Positions 16,979 through 27,765 are shown, numbered from the stretch's first letter. The stretch is DNA of 64,000 nt from Sinorhizobium fredii USDA 257 (GCF_000265205.3 NC_018000.1:2356001-2420000); one strand, 5' to 3'. Numbers and translations are program-made. Notes: generated by a model not told the origin, from the sequence alone.

Positions 16979-18223
16979 ATGACCACATTGCCGAAAGGGA
17001 CACTGCGCGTCGGATTTGTCGGAACCGGCTTCATCGCCCGCTTCCATCTGCAATCGCTCACCGGCGTGCGCAATGTGGAGGTCACCGGCGTCTACAGCCG
17101 CAATGCGGAAAATCGCGACCGCTTCGTGGAAGCGGTGAAGGGGCTTGAGCTCGGGACCTGTCGCGCCCATGACAGCCTCGCGTCGCTTCTCTCAGCCAGC
17201 GATGTCGATGCGATCTGGATCCTTTCGCCCAACTATACGCGGCTCGAGGTGATGCGAACGCTCCATGCGGAAATCAAGGCGGGTCGCAGCAGGGTCTTTG
17301 CGGTCGCCTGCGAAAAGCCGCTGGCGCGCACCGTCGCCGAAGCCCGCGAGATGCTGCGTCTCGCCGAGGACGCCGGCCTCAATCACGGCTATCTGGAAAA
17401 CCAAGTGTTCTGCACCCCGGTTCTACGCGGCAAGGAGATCATCTGGCGCCGCGCCGCCTCGACGACGGGCCGGCCCTATTTGGCACGCGCCGCGGAAGAG
17501 CATTCCGGCCCGCACGAGCCTTGGTTCTGGCAGGGCGACAAGCAGGGCGGCGGGGTGCTGTCGGACATGATGTGCCATAGCGTCGAGGTGGCGCGCCATC
17601 TCTTGACGGCGCCCGGCGCGCCGCGCAGTTCCTTGAAGGTCAAGGCGGTGAACGGCACGGTGGCGAACCTTAAATGGACCCGCCCGGCCTATGCCGATCA
17701 ACTGCGCCAGCGATATGGAAGCGATGTCGACTATTTGAAGCGCCCCTCGGAGGATTTCGCCCGCGCCACCGTCAGGCTCGAGGACGAGGAGGGCCGCGAA
17801 CTGATGATCGAGGCGACGACCTCCTGGGCCTATGTCGGCGCCGGCTTACGCATCCAGCTGGAGCTTCTCGGCCCCGAATATGCACTCGAATACAATTCGC
17901 TCGGCACGGGGCTGAAGATCTTTTTGTCGCGGGCGGTGCAGGGGTCCGAGGGCGAGGACCTGGTCGAAAAGCAGAACGCCGAACAGGGGCTGATGCCTGT
18001 GCTGGAGGACGAGGCCGGCGTCTATGGCTACACGGACGAAAACCGGCATATGGTCGAGTGCTTCCGCAAGGGCGTCAAACCGATCGAGACCTTCGAGGAC
18101 GGGCTCGCCGTGGTCGAGATCCTGATGGGACTCTACCGCTCGGCCGAAATCGGCGCGACGCTCAATTTTCCGGCGCCGGAGCTCGAGAATTACGTGCCGT
18201 TGGTGGCACGCACGGGCGCGTGA
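16979..18223 (+). CDS. Gfo/Idh/MocA family oxidoreductase
   Basis: A 414-residue NAD(P)-dependent dehydrogenase. The Rossmann motif is VGFVGTGFIARFH near residue 12, and EKPLARTVAEAREM holds the conserved Glu-Lys-Pro of the family. The C-terminal half forms the substrate-binding sheet domain. The ATG follows GGAGGAAGG. It probably oxidises a ring or chain hydroxyl of the imported sugar or polyol. It is 21 bases after the LacI gene and thus in the same operon. Confidence 0.85.
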   Translation: MTTLPKGTLRVGFVGTGFIARFHLQSLTGVRNVEVTGVYSRNAENRDRFVEAVKGLELGTCRAHDSLASLLSASDVDAIWILSPNYTRLEVMRTLHAEIKAGRSRVFAVACEKPLARTVAEAREMLRLAEDAGLNHGYLENQVFCTPVLRGKEIIWRRAASTTGRPYLARAAEEHSGPHEPWFWQGDKQGGGVLSDMMCHSVEVARHLLTAPGAPRSSLKVKAVNGTVANLKWTRPAYADQLRQRYGSDVDYLKRPSEDFARATVRLEDEEGRELMIEATTSWAYVGAGLRIQLELLGPEYALEYNSLGTGLKIFLSRAVQGSEGEDLVEKQNAEQGLMPVLEDEAGVYGYTDENRHMVECFRKGVKPIETFEDGLAVVEILMGLYRSAEIGATLNFPAPELENYVPLVARTGA

Positions 18224-18369
18224 GGCATCCGCTTCCGTTCGGTATCGCCTGCGATGGCGCGTCCGACTATAGTCGCCACGGAGGATTCGGCGGCTAGCCG
18301 ATGCGATGCGACACGGGAGGATAGGATGATACGGAAGAATTCGGCCGCACGGCCCGCTGGAGCGCGGCC

Positions 18370-19137
18370 ATGCTGATCCTCGACAAGGTGTTTCTGGTCA
18401 CCGGCGGTGGATCCGGGCTCGGCGCCGCCGTGGCGCGGATGTTCGTCGCCGAAGGCGCCCATGTGGTCATCGCCGACGTCAATGTCGAGGCTGGGGCGGC
18501 GATCGCCGCGGAACTCGGCGCCCGCGCCCGCTTCGTGCGCACTGATGTGACGAGCGAGATTGAAGGTGCGGCCGCGGTGGAGGTGGCGATCGAAAGCTTC
18601 GGGCATCTCCACGGGCTGGTGAACTGCGCCGGGATAGCGCCCGGCGAAAAAGTGCTCGGCCGTGACGGGCCGCACCGGCTCGACAGTTTTGCGCGCGCGA
18701 TCGGCATCAACCTTGTCGGCACGTTCAATATGATCCGGCTGGCCGCCGCAGCGATTGCCCGGGAGGAGCCGGATCTCGAAGGCGGCCGCGGCGTCATCGT
18801 CAATACCGCTTCGGTCGCCGCCTTCGACGGTCAGATCGGCCAGGCGGCTTACGCGGCCTCGAAGGGCGGCGTCGTGGCAATGACCCTGCCGATCGCACGC
18901 GAACTCGCCCGCTCCGGCATCCGCGTCGTCTCGATCGCACCAGGCATCTTCGAAACGCCGATGATGGCCGGCATGCCGCAGGAGGTGCAGGATTCGCTCG
19001 GCAAGAGCGTACCCTTCCCGGCGCGCCTCGGCCGGCCGGGCGAATATGCCGCGCTGGTTCGGCATATCTGCGAGAACGACATGCTGAACGGCGAGGTCAT
19101 CCGCCTCGACGGGGCATTGCGGATGGGGGCGAGGTAG
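18370..19137 (+). CDS. short-chain dehydrogenase/reductase (SDR)
   Basis: A 255-residue classical SDR. The cofactor motif is [12 protein letters not shown] near residue 12, the structural motif is NCAGIAP, and the catalytic Tyr-x-x-x-Lys is YAASKGG. The acidic residue after the second strand (ADVN) suggests NAD rather than NADP. This end-stretch resembles HSD10-like 3-hydroxyacyl dehydrogenases, but the setting after a sugar transporter and a Gfo/Idh enzyme suggests sugar or polyol oxidation. GGAG lies seven bases before the ATG. A 146-base gap separates it from the previous gene, so it may have its own promoter. Confidence 0.83.
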   Translation: MLILDKVFLVTGGGSGLGAAVARMFVAEGAHVVIADVNVEAGAAIAAELGARARFVRTDVTSEIEGAAAVEVAIESFGHLHGLVNCAGIAPGEKVLGRDGPHRLDSFARAIGINLVGTFNMIRLAAAAIAREEPDLEGGRGVIVNTASVAAFDGQIGQAAYAASKGGVVAMTLPIARELARSGIRVVSIAPGIFETPMMAGMPQEVQDSLGKSVPFPARLGRPGEYAALVRHICENDMLNGEVIRLDGALRMGAR

Positions 19138-19213
19138 CGGACCTCTCAGCCGGGGCGGATAAGGGGGGCCGGATCGGACGCTATCCCGACTGTCGCCGCC
19201 AGTTGAAGCCGCA

Positions 19214-20283
<1,070 letters not shown>

Positions 20284-20287
<4 letters not shown>

Positions 20288-22551
20288 GCGCGCGCCGCTC
20301 CTTCGGTAGTGGCGGACAGCGCAAGCCTGGTCGTGGCGAGACGCGACGACGTTACGGTGACGAGAATGTCGCCGACACTGCCGGTTGATTCCAGCCAGAA
20401 GCCCGTCGAACCGCCCTGGAAGACGACGCGCTCCGGTCCGAGAAGCCGTGCCGGGCCATCAACCGCGATATCGATGGCGTCGTTCAGGAACGGCAGAATA
20501 TTGCCGGCCTGATCGAGGGCGCGGACGATGACGCGCACACTGTCGCGCCCCTCGGCCTGCAACGTCCTGCTGTCGGCTTCAACGGCAAGCGTCGTCGGCA
20601 GCGGATCGGCAGCCATCCGGAGATGGGCGACCGCCTTGTCGTCGATGAAGCCGGTGAATTCGGCGCTTTCCCATTTCATGCCCCAGACACCGAGCTCGTC
20701 CTTGGTGAAGTGGCGGTGGTCGATGACGACCGGCGGATGCGGCAGATGTGGGAAGGTCTCGCGGTCCGGGCCGACCCGCTTCGTAAGCGAGCCGTATTTC
20801 AGTTCAATCTCGTCGCAGTTGGTGAGCACGATCAACGGCAGCACGCCGCCGATATTGCGCTCGCCGCGCGCCCAGAAGGTGACGGGCTTCATCACCACTT
20901 CTTCCGACGGCTCGCACTGGCTGGCATAGACGTAAGCGGCGAATTTCGGCTCGCGGAACATGTCCATGACGCCGTGATAGCAGATCCGGTCGCCGGAGCC
21001 GAAGTCCTTGTGGGTGTTGTAATCGAACATGCACCATCCGATGGCGCCGGAAATGCTGTCGTCACCGTAGGCGGCGTTCAGCACCTCGAGATGCCGGCGG
21101 ACATGTTCGGCCTGGCGCTGTTCCTGGTCGTAGATCTTCGTCGGATACATGTGGCCGCCGAATTCGGTGATGAGGTAGGGCACCTTGCCGGAAAGCCCGG
21201 TGCATTCCTGCTGCGGGCGCAGCGCCGTGCGGGGCCGGTTCGAGCCGGGCAGTTCCTCGTTGCCGAGAATGAAGTCGTTCATCGTGTAGACGTCTTCGAG
21301 AAACTCGCTGTCGGTGATGTAGCGCACACCGCCGGTCTGCCGGGTGGGGTCGAGGTCGCGGGCGAGGCGGTTCGTTTCGACGTAGAAATCGTGCGAATCC
21401 TGCGACTCGTTGATCCTGACGCCCCAGATGACGATCGACGGGTGATTCCAGTCGCGCTCGATCATGCGCCGGACGTTCTGGATAGCCTCCTCTTTCCATG
21501 CCTCGCCGCCGATGTGCTGCCAGCCGGGGATTTCTTCGAAGACCAAGAGGCCGATGCGGTCGCAATGGTCGAGGAACCATTTCGACTGCGGATAGTGCGA
21601 GGTGCGCACGAGATTGCAGTGGAGCTTGTGCTTCATGATCTCCGCATCGCGCTCCTGCGCGCTGCGCCCCATGGCGTAGCCGACATAGGGGAAGGCCTGG
21701 TGCCGGTTGAGGCCGCGGATCTTGAGCGGCCGGCCGTTCAGCCGGAAACCGTCGACGGTGAACTCCGCCGTGCGGAAGCCGAAATGCGAGGCGAGCCGGT
21801 CGCGGCCGTGATCGGTCCGGAGCTGGACTTCGACCTGGTAGAGCACCGGATGGTCGATGTCCCAGAGCGACAGGCCCTTGAGGCCGGTCAATTCGAGCGT
21901 GACGTCCTCGCCGCTGGTCTCGGCGACCGCCTCGGCGAGGACCTCGCCCTTCGCATCCTTGAGGAGTGCGGTCACGGTGCCGGCGAAGGCGAGGCCCTGC
22001 GGGTTGGCGAGGTCGCAGCGGACGGCGACCGACTTCGTGTCGGATAGCACGTCGCCGGGCTCGATCTTGATGCTGGCGATCGACACCGCGTCGGTGACCT
22101 TGAGCCAGACGTCGCGATAGATGCCGGCATAGGTGAGATAGTCGATCCGGCCGCCGAACGGCGGGATCTCCGGGTTCTCGCTGCCGTCGATCTTGACCGT
22201 GATCAGGTTGTCGCCGTCGCAAAGCCTGCCGGTCAGGCGCGCCTCGAAGGGCGTATAGCCGTCCTTGTGGGCGATGATCTCCTCGCCATTCAGATAGACG
22301 ACGGCATCGGCCATCGCGGCGTCGAAGACGAGCGAGACCTCGCGACCGTCGAAGTCCGGTCTTGAGACAATGACCTTCTGATAGGTGAAGGCTCGCTGGT
22401 AGGAGGTCTCGTCGAAATAGTTGAAGGGCAGCTCGACGGCATTATGCGGCAGGCTGACGGCCTGGCCAGGCTGAAGCGCGCCAGCGTCGGCGACAGAGAA
22501 GCCTTCGGAAAAGACCCATGAATCGTTGAATGAGGTAACAGAGCGCATCAT
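20284..22551 (-). CDS. lacZ: beta-galactosidase (glycoside hydrolase family 2)
   Basis: A 755-residue GH2 enzyme that cleaves lactose in the cytoplasm. Order of domains: sugar-binding jelly roll, immunoglobulin-like domain, then the TIM barrel. The acid/base Glu is in RINESQD and the nucleophile Glu in LITEFGGHMY. GLNRHQAFPYVG and RTSHYPQS are also family marks. It is shorter than E. coli LacZ, like other rhizobial forms. I start at the ATG at 22551, after AGGA; a longer frame to 22845 is the shadow of lacG. It lies five bases after lacG and overlaps lacK. Confidence 0.93.
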
Positions 22552-22556
22552 CGTTC

Positions 22557-23378
22557 CTATTTGACCGAGCCCAGCATGCCCTGGACGAATTGGCGTTGCA
22601 TGAAGAAGAAGACGGTGAGGGTGGGAAGCGTCGCCAGGAACGTACCGACCATCACCACCCCGTAGTCGGGGTAATAGGCCGAGGCGAGCGAGGAGATGAC
22701 CAGCGTAATCGTCTTCGTCTCGTTCGACTGCAGCACGATCAGCGGCCAGAGATAATTGTTCCAGGCGGTCATGAAGACGATGATGAAGGCGGCCGCGTAG
22801 GTCGAGCGCATCACCGGCACATAGATGTAGAGGAAGATCTGCCACTCCTTGAGGCCGTCGACCTTCGCGGCGTCGCGCAGTTCCGAGGGAAACGCCTTGG
22901 TGCTCTGCCGGAAGTAGAAGACGATGAAGGCCGAGCCGATCGTCGGCAGCACGACGGCGATATGCGTGTTGATGAGGCCCATCTTGCCCATCATGATGAA
23001 CAGCGGGATCATCAGCGCCGCAAAGGGGATCATCAGCGTCAACAGCATGGCGCGGTAAAGCCCCTCGCGCCGTCGCGAGCGGAAGATCTCGAAGCCGTAG
23101 CCGGCGAGCGACGAGACCGCCAGGGTAAGCACCGTCGCGAAAATGGTGACCTTCGCCGAATTCCAGAAGACCAGCGGCACATTCACCAGGGTGAAGAAGT
23201 TGGCGATGTTCGTTGCCAGCACTTCACCGGGCACGAGCCGGCCCTTGATGATGTCGATCGAGGAATTGGTCGCGCCGAGCGCCATCCAGATGAAGGGGAA
23301 GACGGAGAGAAAGGCCATCAGCCCGACGAAGCCGTAGGTGAAGACAGCCGATGCGATGCGTGCGGGGTTGGCGCTCAT
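22557..23378 (-). CDS. lacG: lactose ABC transporter permease LacG
   Basis: A 273-residue inner-membrane permease of the MalG type with six hydrophobic segments. The cytoplasmic EAA loop is ELRDAAKVDGLKEWQIFLYI, which docks on LacK. It ends GMLGSVK as usual. The start overlaps the lacF stop (ATGA). With LacF it forms the channel for lactose. Confidence 0.91.
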   Translation of the reverse strand: MSANPARIASAVFTYGFVGLMAFLSVFPFIWMALGATNSSIDIIKGRLVPGEVLATNIANFFTLVNVPLVFWNSAKVTIFATVLTLAVSSLAGYGFEIFRSRRREGLYRAMLLTLMIPFAALMIPLFIMMGKMGLINTHIAVVLPTIGSAFIVFYFRQSTKAFPSELRDAAKVDGLKEWQIFLYIYVPVMRSTYAAAFIIVFMTAWNNYLWPLIVLQSNETKTITLVISSLASAYYPDYGVVMVGTFLATLPTLTVFFFMQRQFVQGMLGSVK

Positions 23379-24274
23379 TTCTCGCGCTCCCTGGCCAGGA
23401 AGAACTGCAGGAAGGCGAGAAGGGCGACGAGGATGACGATGACGTAGGAGACCGTCGCCGCATAGCCGAAGTTCGGCATGAAGCGGAAGGTGAGATTGTA
23501 GATGTAGAGCGACAGGGTCAGCGTTGCATTGGACGGTCCGCCCTTGCCCTCGGTCAGGTTATAGACCTCGTCGAAGAGCTGCAGCGTGCCGATCGTCGAA
23601 ATCACCGTGGTGAAGAGGATGACGGGCTTCAGGAGCGGGATAGTGATGTGGGTGAAGCGGGCCCAGGCCGGGACGCCGTCGATGCGCGCGACCTCGTAGA
23701 TCGACTTGTCGATGTTCTGCAGGGCCGCCAGATAAAAGATCATGTTGTAGCCGGTCCACCGCCAGGTGATGGCGATGATGACGAGCGTCTTCGCCCAGAA
23801 GGGATTTGTCAGCCAGGGAATGGGCGAGGCGATGATGCCGATCGCCTGGAGCGTCGAATTGACGATGCCGTCGGGCGCAAACATGCCCTTGAAGAGCACG
23901 GAGTAAGCGACAAGCGAGGTGACGCAGGGCAGGAAGATCGCGGTGCGGAAGAACCCCCTGCCGACGAGCCGCGGATTGTTGAGGAGCGACGCCAGGATCA
24001 GGGCGAGCAGGATCATGATCGGCACCTGCACGACGAAATAGGTCATCGTGTTGGTCAGCGCCTTGAGGAAGACCGGATCGTTCCAGAGGCGGACGAGGTT
24101 TCCGAATCCGGCGAACTTCATCATCATGCCGCGGCCGGACTGGAACGACATCCAGAGCGACCAGAGGATCGGATAGACCATGAACAGGGCGATCAGCCCG
24201 AGCGCCGGTGCGACGAACAGCCAGCCATTGACGTCATAATATCGGCCGATGCCGCCGCGGCGGGCGAGAGCCAT
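23375..24274 (-). CDS. lacF: lactose ABC transporter permease LacF
   Basis: A 299-residue permease of the MalF type, with six or more hydrophobic segments; the EAA loop is IYEVARIDGVPAWARFTHI. I prefer the ATG at 24274 because GAGG lies six bases upstream; another ATG at 24286 adds four residues. The frame remains open to 24430 but without a ribosome site. The 124 bases between lacE and lacF contain a GC-rich inverted sequence near 24310, possibly a processing or stabilising hairpin. Confidence 0.9.
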   Translation of the reverse strand: MALARRGGIGRYYDVNGWLFVAPALGLIALFMVYPILWSLWMSFQSGRGMMMKFAGFGNLVRLWNDPVFLKALTNTMTYFVVQVPIMILLALILASLLNNPRLVGRGFFRTAIFLPCVTSLVAYSVLFKGMFAPDGIVNSTLQAIGIIASPIPWLTNPFWAKTLVIIAITWRWTGYNMIFYLAALQNIDKSIYEVARIDGVPAWARFTHITIPLLKPVILFTTVISTIGTLQLFDEVYNLTEGKGGPSNATLTLSLYIYNLTFRFMPNFGYAATVSYVIVILVALLAFLQFFLAREREK

Positions 24275-24398
24275 CGTCAACCTCATGAGTAACTGATATC
24301 GTTGGCCGCGGCTCAAGCCGCCACGGCCGTGGGTCAGTAAATGGGCAACCTGCTGAGTCGAGGCGCGGACGGATCCGCTGCCTGATCCCGCTCTCGGT

Positions 24399-25673
24399 TT
24401 ACTGGATATGCCCGCTGATCTCGGAGTCAATCGCCTTCAGCACCTCGTCGACCGGCGTGCCCTGTGTCAGCGCCGGCAACTGCGCGGTGACCGCGAGATC
24501 CGCCTCGTTGGTGAAGACGCCGTACTTGACCGATGGCACTTTCACGAGCCAGTCGGAGAAGTTCTGCCAGACCTTCTCGCCGCCGAAGAACGGATCGGCG
24601 GCCTCGTAGGCTGCGCCGCCGCGGGCGGCGAGCAGCGAGCCGACGGCGCCGCGGTCCTGCAGGATCTTCTGGTAGAAGTCGATGTCTTTGCCGTAAATCT
24701 CATTGAGGAAGTCGATCGCCTCGGCCTTCTCCGCCGAGCTTTCGAGCACATACCAGCTCGATCCGCCGAGATTCGAGGCATGCGTCGCCCCCTCGATCGA
24801 GAGCGCCGGGATCGGCGCGACGCCCCATTTGCCGGCCTGATCCGGCTGCGCCTTGACGGTGCCGGTGATCCACACACCGGTAACGACCGTGGCGACGTCG
24901 CCCGAAGTGAAGGTGCCGACCCAGTCGGACCACCCATTGGCCGGCTTGTAGATGTTGGCGGACATGATCTTGCCGACGGTCTCGAGCGCCGCCTTCAGCG
25001 CCGCATTGCCGGTGATGTTCGGCTTGCCTTCCTTGTCGAAATACCATTGCCCGGCCGACTGCATGATGATGCGGACAAGGCCGCCATCGTTCGGGTCGAG
25101 GCCCATCATCTTCTTGCCGGTCTTCGCCTCGACTTGGCTGCCGATCTCAATGAAGCGATCCCAGGTGAGGTTCTGCATGTCCTCTGGCTTGAAGCCGGCC
25201 TGCTCGAGGTAGTCCTTGCGGTAATAGAGACCGGTGACGCCGGAATCGAAGGGCATGCCGTAGACCTGGTCGTCGACGGTCATCACCTCGACCTTGTAGG
25301 GAGCGAAGCCGGAATAATCGACGGTGCCGGAAAGCGGCGCAAAGGCGCCGGGGAAGGACTGCAGATATTTTTGCGCGCCGTAGTCCTCGATGAGCACGAT
25401 GTCAGGCAGCGCATCGGCGGTGCCGGAGGCGAGACCCGTCTGGAGCTTCTGCTCGACGTCGGTCTTGGCGAAATCGACGACGTTGAAGGTGACGTCCGGA
25501 TGCGTCTTGGTGTAGCGGGCGCCCGCTTCCTTCATGATCGCGACGTTGAAGTTCGGATCCCAGCACCAGATGGTGATTTCCTTCGCCTCAGCGGCGGTCA
25601 CCGCCAGAAAGCTAGCACTCGCCAAAGCGAGAGCGGTGATCCGCGGCAGACGGGTACGCGCGAAAATATCCAT
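24399..25673 (-). CDS. lacE: lactose ABC transporter substrate-binding protein LacE
   Basis: A 424-residue periplasmic binding protein of family 1 (MalE-like). The signal peptide ends near TAAEAKE (residue 31). ITIWCWDPNFN at the mature start and VYGMPFDSGVTGLYYRKD are typical. GGGAGGA precedes the ATG. It is the first gene of lacEFGZK, and the candidate LacR operator lies 92 bases upstream at 25765-25778. Confidence 0.92.
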   Translation of the reverse strand: MDIFARTRLPRITALALASASFLAVTAAEAKEITIWCWDPNFNVAIMKEAGARYTKTHPDVTFNVVDFAKTDVEQKLQTGLASGTADALPDIVLIEDYGAQKYLQSFPGAFAPLSGTVDYSGFAPYKVEVMTVDDQVYGMPFDSGVTGLYYRKDYLEQAGFKPEDMQNLTWDRFIEIGSQVEAKTGKKMMGLDPNDGGLVRIIMQSAGQWYFDKEGKPNITGNAALKAALETVGKIMSANIYKPANGWSDWVGTFTSGDVATVVTGVWITGTVKAQPDQAGKWGVAPIPALSIEGATHASNLGGSSWYVLESSAEKAEAIDFLNEIYGKDIDFYQKILQDRGAVGSLLAARGGAAYEAADPFFGGEKVWQNFSDWLVKVPSVKYGVFTNEADLAVTAQLPALTQGTPVDEVLKAIDSEISGHIQ

Positions 25674-25764
25674 TCATTCCTCCCTCAAGGTTCGTTCCCC
25701 GAGACAGTCCTCCCTGTCTCTGGCCGGGAGTATTTCTTAAAATTGGGAGCAGCGCAATATTTTC

Positions 25765-25778
25765 AGTAAATTTTTACC
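25765..25778 (-). promoter_or_regulatory. candidate LacR operator before lacE
   Basis: AGTAAATTTTTACC on the plus strand, a near-palindrome (GTAAAtTTTTAC), in the region just upstream of lacE. It matches the sequence before lacR at 27743-27756 in 12 of 14 positions. AT-rich words like this stand out against the GC-rich surroundings. Confidence 0.6.
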
Positions 25779-25799
25779 CCGGGTTTTTCACAGACCAGC

Positions 25800-26237
25800 T
25801 TAGGCGCGCTCTATGTCCGTCAGGGAAAAATCCTCGCCCTTGAAGAGCAACGGTAGGCGATGAGCTTTGGCGCACGCATAGGAAAAGCAATCTCCGAAAT
25901 TGAGCCTTGCGGGGTGGGCGACTACGCCGCCGTAGGTCCGGCAGGCGTTGATCGCGGTGCGATGCATTGCGCTATCGATCGTCAACTCTTTCGCCCCAAT
26001 CGCTTCGATGAAAACCTCAACGTGCTGTTGCGCCAAATCAATTAGGTACGGCGGGATCGGCACTTGGTGTCCGAGCGCACCGACCCGCTTTTTTCGGGCG
26101 AGGCTGATGACCGCCTCGAATATGGAAAGCGATGAATAGTAGATCGGCTTCGCCGCTTCTTCGATCTTGGCAATCAGAAGATCGGCGTCTTCCTCGTTGC
26201 TAAGGATTGCAACTATGGCAGAGGCATCGAGGAACAT
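25800..26237 (-). CDS. vapC: VapC-type toxin (PIN-domain RNase)
   Basis: A 145-residue PIN-domain ribonuclease, the toxin of a type II pair. The acidic metal-binding residues are Asp4 in MFLDASA, the Glu in SIFEAVISL, Asp in NFGDCFSYACA and Asp in LTDI. The ATG at 26237 overlaps the vapB stop by one base (TGATG), so toxin translation depends on antitoxin translation. An ATG at 26252 is possible but would lie inside vapB with no ribosome site. VapC enzymes usually cut tRNA or rRNA; the target here is unknown. Confidence 0.87.
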   Translation of the reverse strand: MFLDASAIVAILSNEEDADLLIAKIEEAAKPIYYSSLSIFEAVISLARKKRVGALGHQVPIPPYLIDLAQQHVEVFIEAIGAKELTIDSAMHRTAINACRTYGGVVAHPARLNFGDCFSYACAKAHRLPLLFKGEDFSLTDIERA

Positions 26238-26482
26238 CAGATGCCGCCCCACTGTTCATCGGTAAATTTCTTCATATCGAAGTCCGGATCGTCCGGACCC
26301 ATGGCGCGAACATCCTCCTGCAGCCGCTTGATCCGGTCTTTCAACGGGATAGCGTGTTTGGCCCGCTCCAACTCATTGAGCAGCGCCCTGCGCACCGCCT
26401 CCGTCTTGTTAGGAGCATTGATCGCCTGCTGGACCTGCTTCGCAAGCGCGTCGACGGCACCGTCGCGAATATAGAGGGACAT
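26237..26482 (-). CDS. vapB: VapB-type antitoxin
   Basis: An 81-residue antitoxin of the Rv0623-like class. The first 45 residues (MSLYIRDGAVDALAKQV, then KTEAVRRALLNELE) form a ribbon-helix-helix DNA-binding domain, and the acidic C-terminus (DDPDFDMKKFTDEQW) should wrap and block VapC. The ATG at 26482 has GAGGAG seven bases upstream; an upstream ATG at 26503 has none. It binds VapC and represses its own promoter, probably through the palindrome at 26507-26537. Confidence 0.87.
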   Translation of the reverse strand: MSLYIRDGAVDALAKQVQQAINAPNKTEAVRRALLNELERAKHAIPLKDRIKRLQEDVRAMGPDDPDFDMKKFTDEQWGGI

Positions 26483-26506
26483 CGGGGACTCCTCATCTGT
26501 CATATT

Positions 26507-26537
26507 CCAAATACGAATATACGTATATTCTATTTGG
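26507..26537. promoter_or_regulatory. vapBC operator palindrome
   Basis: A perfect 16-bp palindrome, GAATATACGTATATTC (26515-26530), is flanked by CCAAATA (26507-26513) and TATTTGG (26531-26537), also inverted copies, with one unpaired C at 26514. The 31-bp site sits 25 bases before the vapB start and is much more AT-rich than its surroundings. It is the expected position for autorepression by a ribbon-helix-helix antitoxin. Confidence 0.75.
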
Positions 26538-26628
26538 GATATACGCCGCCTGCAAGCCGGGCATGCCGCCACGCGGTCGCGCCTGCCTCCAAATGGGCAA
26601 AGCAGCGCGACGAACATAGAGCCGACGT

Positions 26629-27696
26629 CTAGACGGGGCCTAATTCTTTGCGTGCGGCCGTGGTTCGGCCAACTCCAGGATCATCCCGCGCCGGGGTGCT
26701 CCCCCGCCAGACGATCTCGGTACCGAGGACGACCTTCTTGGCAACCTCGCGCCCGGAAAGGCGCTCGAGCAGCAGGTCGACGGCGGTTTCGCCGATCAGT
26801 TCGGCCGGAATCTTCACCGTGGAAAGCGGCGGCCCCAGAAACTGGGCAACGGGAATGTCGTTGAAACTCGCCACGGCAATGTCCTCTGGGATGCTGAGGC
26901 CCATCTCGCGAATGGCCCGATAGGCGCCGAGCGCCATGTTGTCGTTGCAAGTAATCAGGACCTTCGGCGGATTGGGCTTCGACAACATCGCCTTGGTGAG
27001 CGCGTAGCCGCTGTCGGGTGTCATCCGCTCGACCATGCACAGAGCCGGATCGTAGAGCCCGGCCTTTACCATCCACTCGATATAGGTACGGCAACGGCGC
27101 TCCGAATGGATGTTTTCGGGTTCGTGGAAAGCATCGATCCAGCCGATGAAGCCGATCCGGCGATAGCCCATGCCGTGAACCGCTTCCAGGAGCCGGATCA
27201 TTGCCATCGCGACGTCGCTCAACACGCTGTCGTCCGCATCTCCGGCCGGCGCGTAGTCGGCAAAGACGAGGTGGCGGCTGTGGCGGCGCAGCCATTCGAG
27301 CTGCTCGCCATAGTAGTGGCCGACGGCGACGACGCCCGAGGCGCCCTCGAGGATCGCCGCCTCCGGGGGGCTGCCTGTGTGGAAGACCTTGACGATTTCG
27401 CTCTTCAGTGCCTGGCACCGGCTTTCGATGCCGAGCCGCACGCCGACGTAATAGGGGTCGGCCAGTTCCTGGGCCGGCTCGAGGAAATGCACGAGGGCGA
27501 GCTTGACCCCGACGCCGACACCTTGAGCCGCCCGGCTGCGGTTGCGCGGCGTCGCGTAATTGAGCGCTTCTGCCGTCTCGATGATCGCCTGGCGCTTCTT
27601 CGTGGAGATCGACAGTGTCGGATCGTAGTTGAGAACCCGCGACACGGTCGCCGAAGAGACGCCGACGGCCGCTGCGATTTCCTTGATTGTCACCAT
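26629..27696 (-). CDS. lacR: LacI-family repressor of the lactose locus
   Basis: A 355-residue LacI/GalR repressor. The DNA-binding end is VTIKEIAAAVGVSSATVSRVLNYDPTL. The sensor domain carries VLITCNDNMALGAYRAIREMG and SFNDIPVAQFLGPPLSTV. It shares the strand of lacE-K and lies upstream of them, separated only by vapBC, as in the lactose locus I remember from S. meliloti. Galactose, lactose or allolactose would be the likely inducer (inference). Its own upstream region holds a copy of the candidate operator. Confidence 0.88.
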   Translation of the reverse strand: MVTIKEIAAAVGVSSATVSRVLNYDPTLSISTKKRQAIIETAEALNYATPRNRSRAAQGVGVGVKLALVHFLEPAQELADPYYVGVRLGIESRCQALKSEIVKVFHTGSPPEAAILEGASGVVAVGHYYGEQLEWLRRHSRHLVFADYAPAGDADDSVLSDVAMAMIRLLEAVHGMGYRRIGFIGWIDAFHEPENIHSERRCRTYIEWMVKAGLYDPALCMVERMTPDSGYALTKAMLSKPNPPKVLITCNDNMALGAYRAIREMGLSIPEDIAVASFNDIPVAQFLGPPLSTVKIPAELIGETAVDLLLERLSGREVAKKVVLGTEIVWRGSTPARDDPGVGRTTAARKELGPV

Positions 27697-27742
27697 TCCC
27701 TTAGGTCCCGCCAGTCAGCCACGTACTTCGTGCGCTGTGTTT

Positions 27743-27756
27743 AGTAAAATTTTATC
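27743..27756 (-). promoter_or_regulatory. candidate LacR operator before lacR
   Basis: AGTAAAATTTTATC on the plus strand, with a perfect TAAAATTTTA core, 46 bases before the lacR ATG. It differs in two of 14 positions from the site before lacE. This suggests that LacR controls both itself and lacEFGZK. Confidence 0.6.
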
Positions 27757-27765
27757 GCGAAGATT

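Noticed and set aside
22552..22845. N-terminal extension of lacZ
   Set aside because: It is an out-of-frame reading of lacG; the ATG at 22551 has a ribosome site and starts the normal GH2 sequence.
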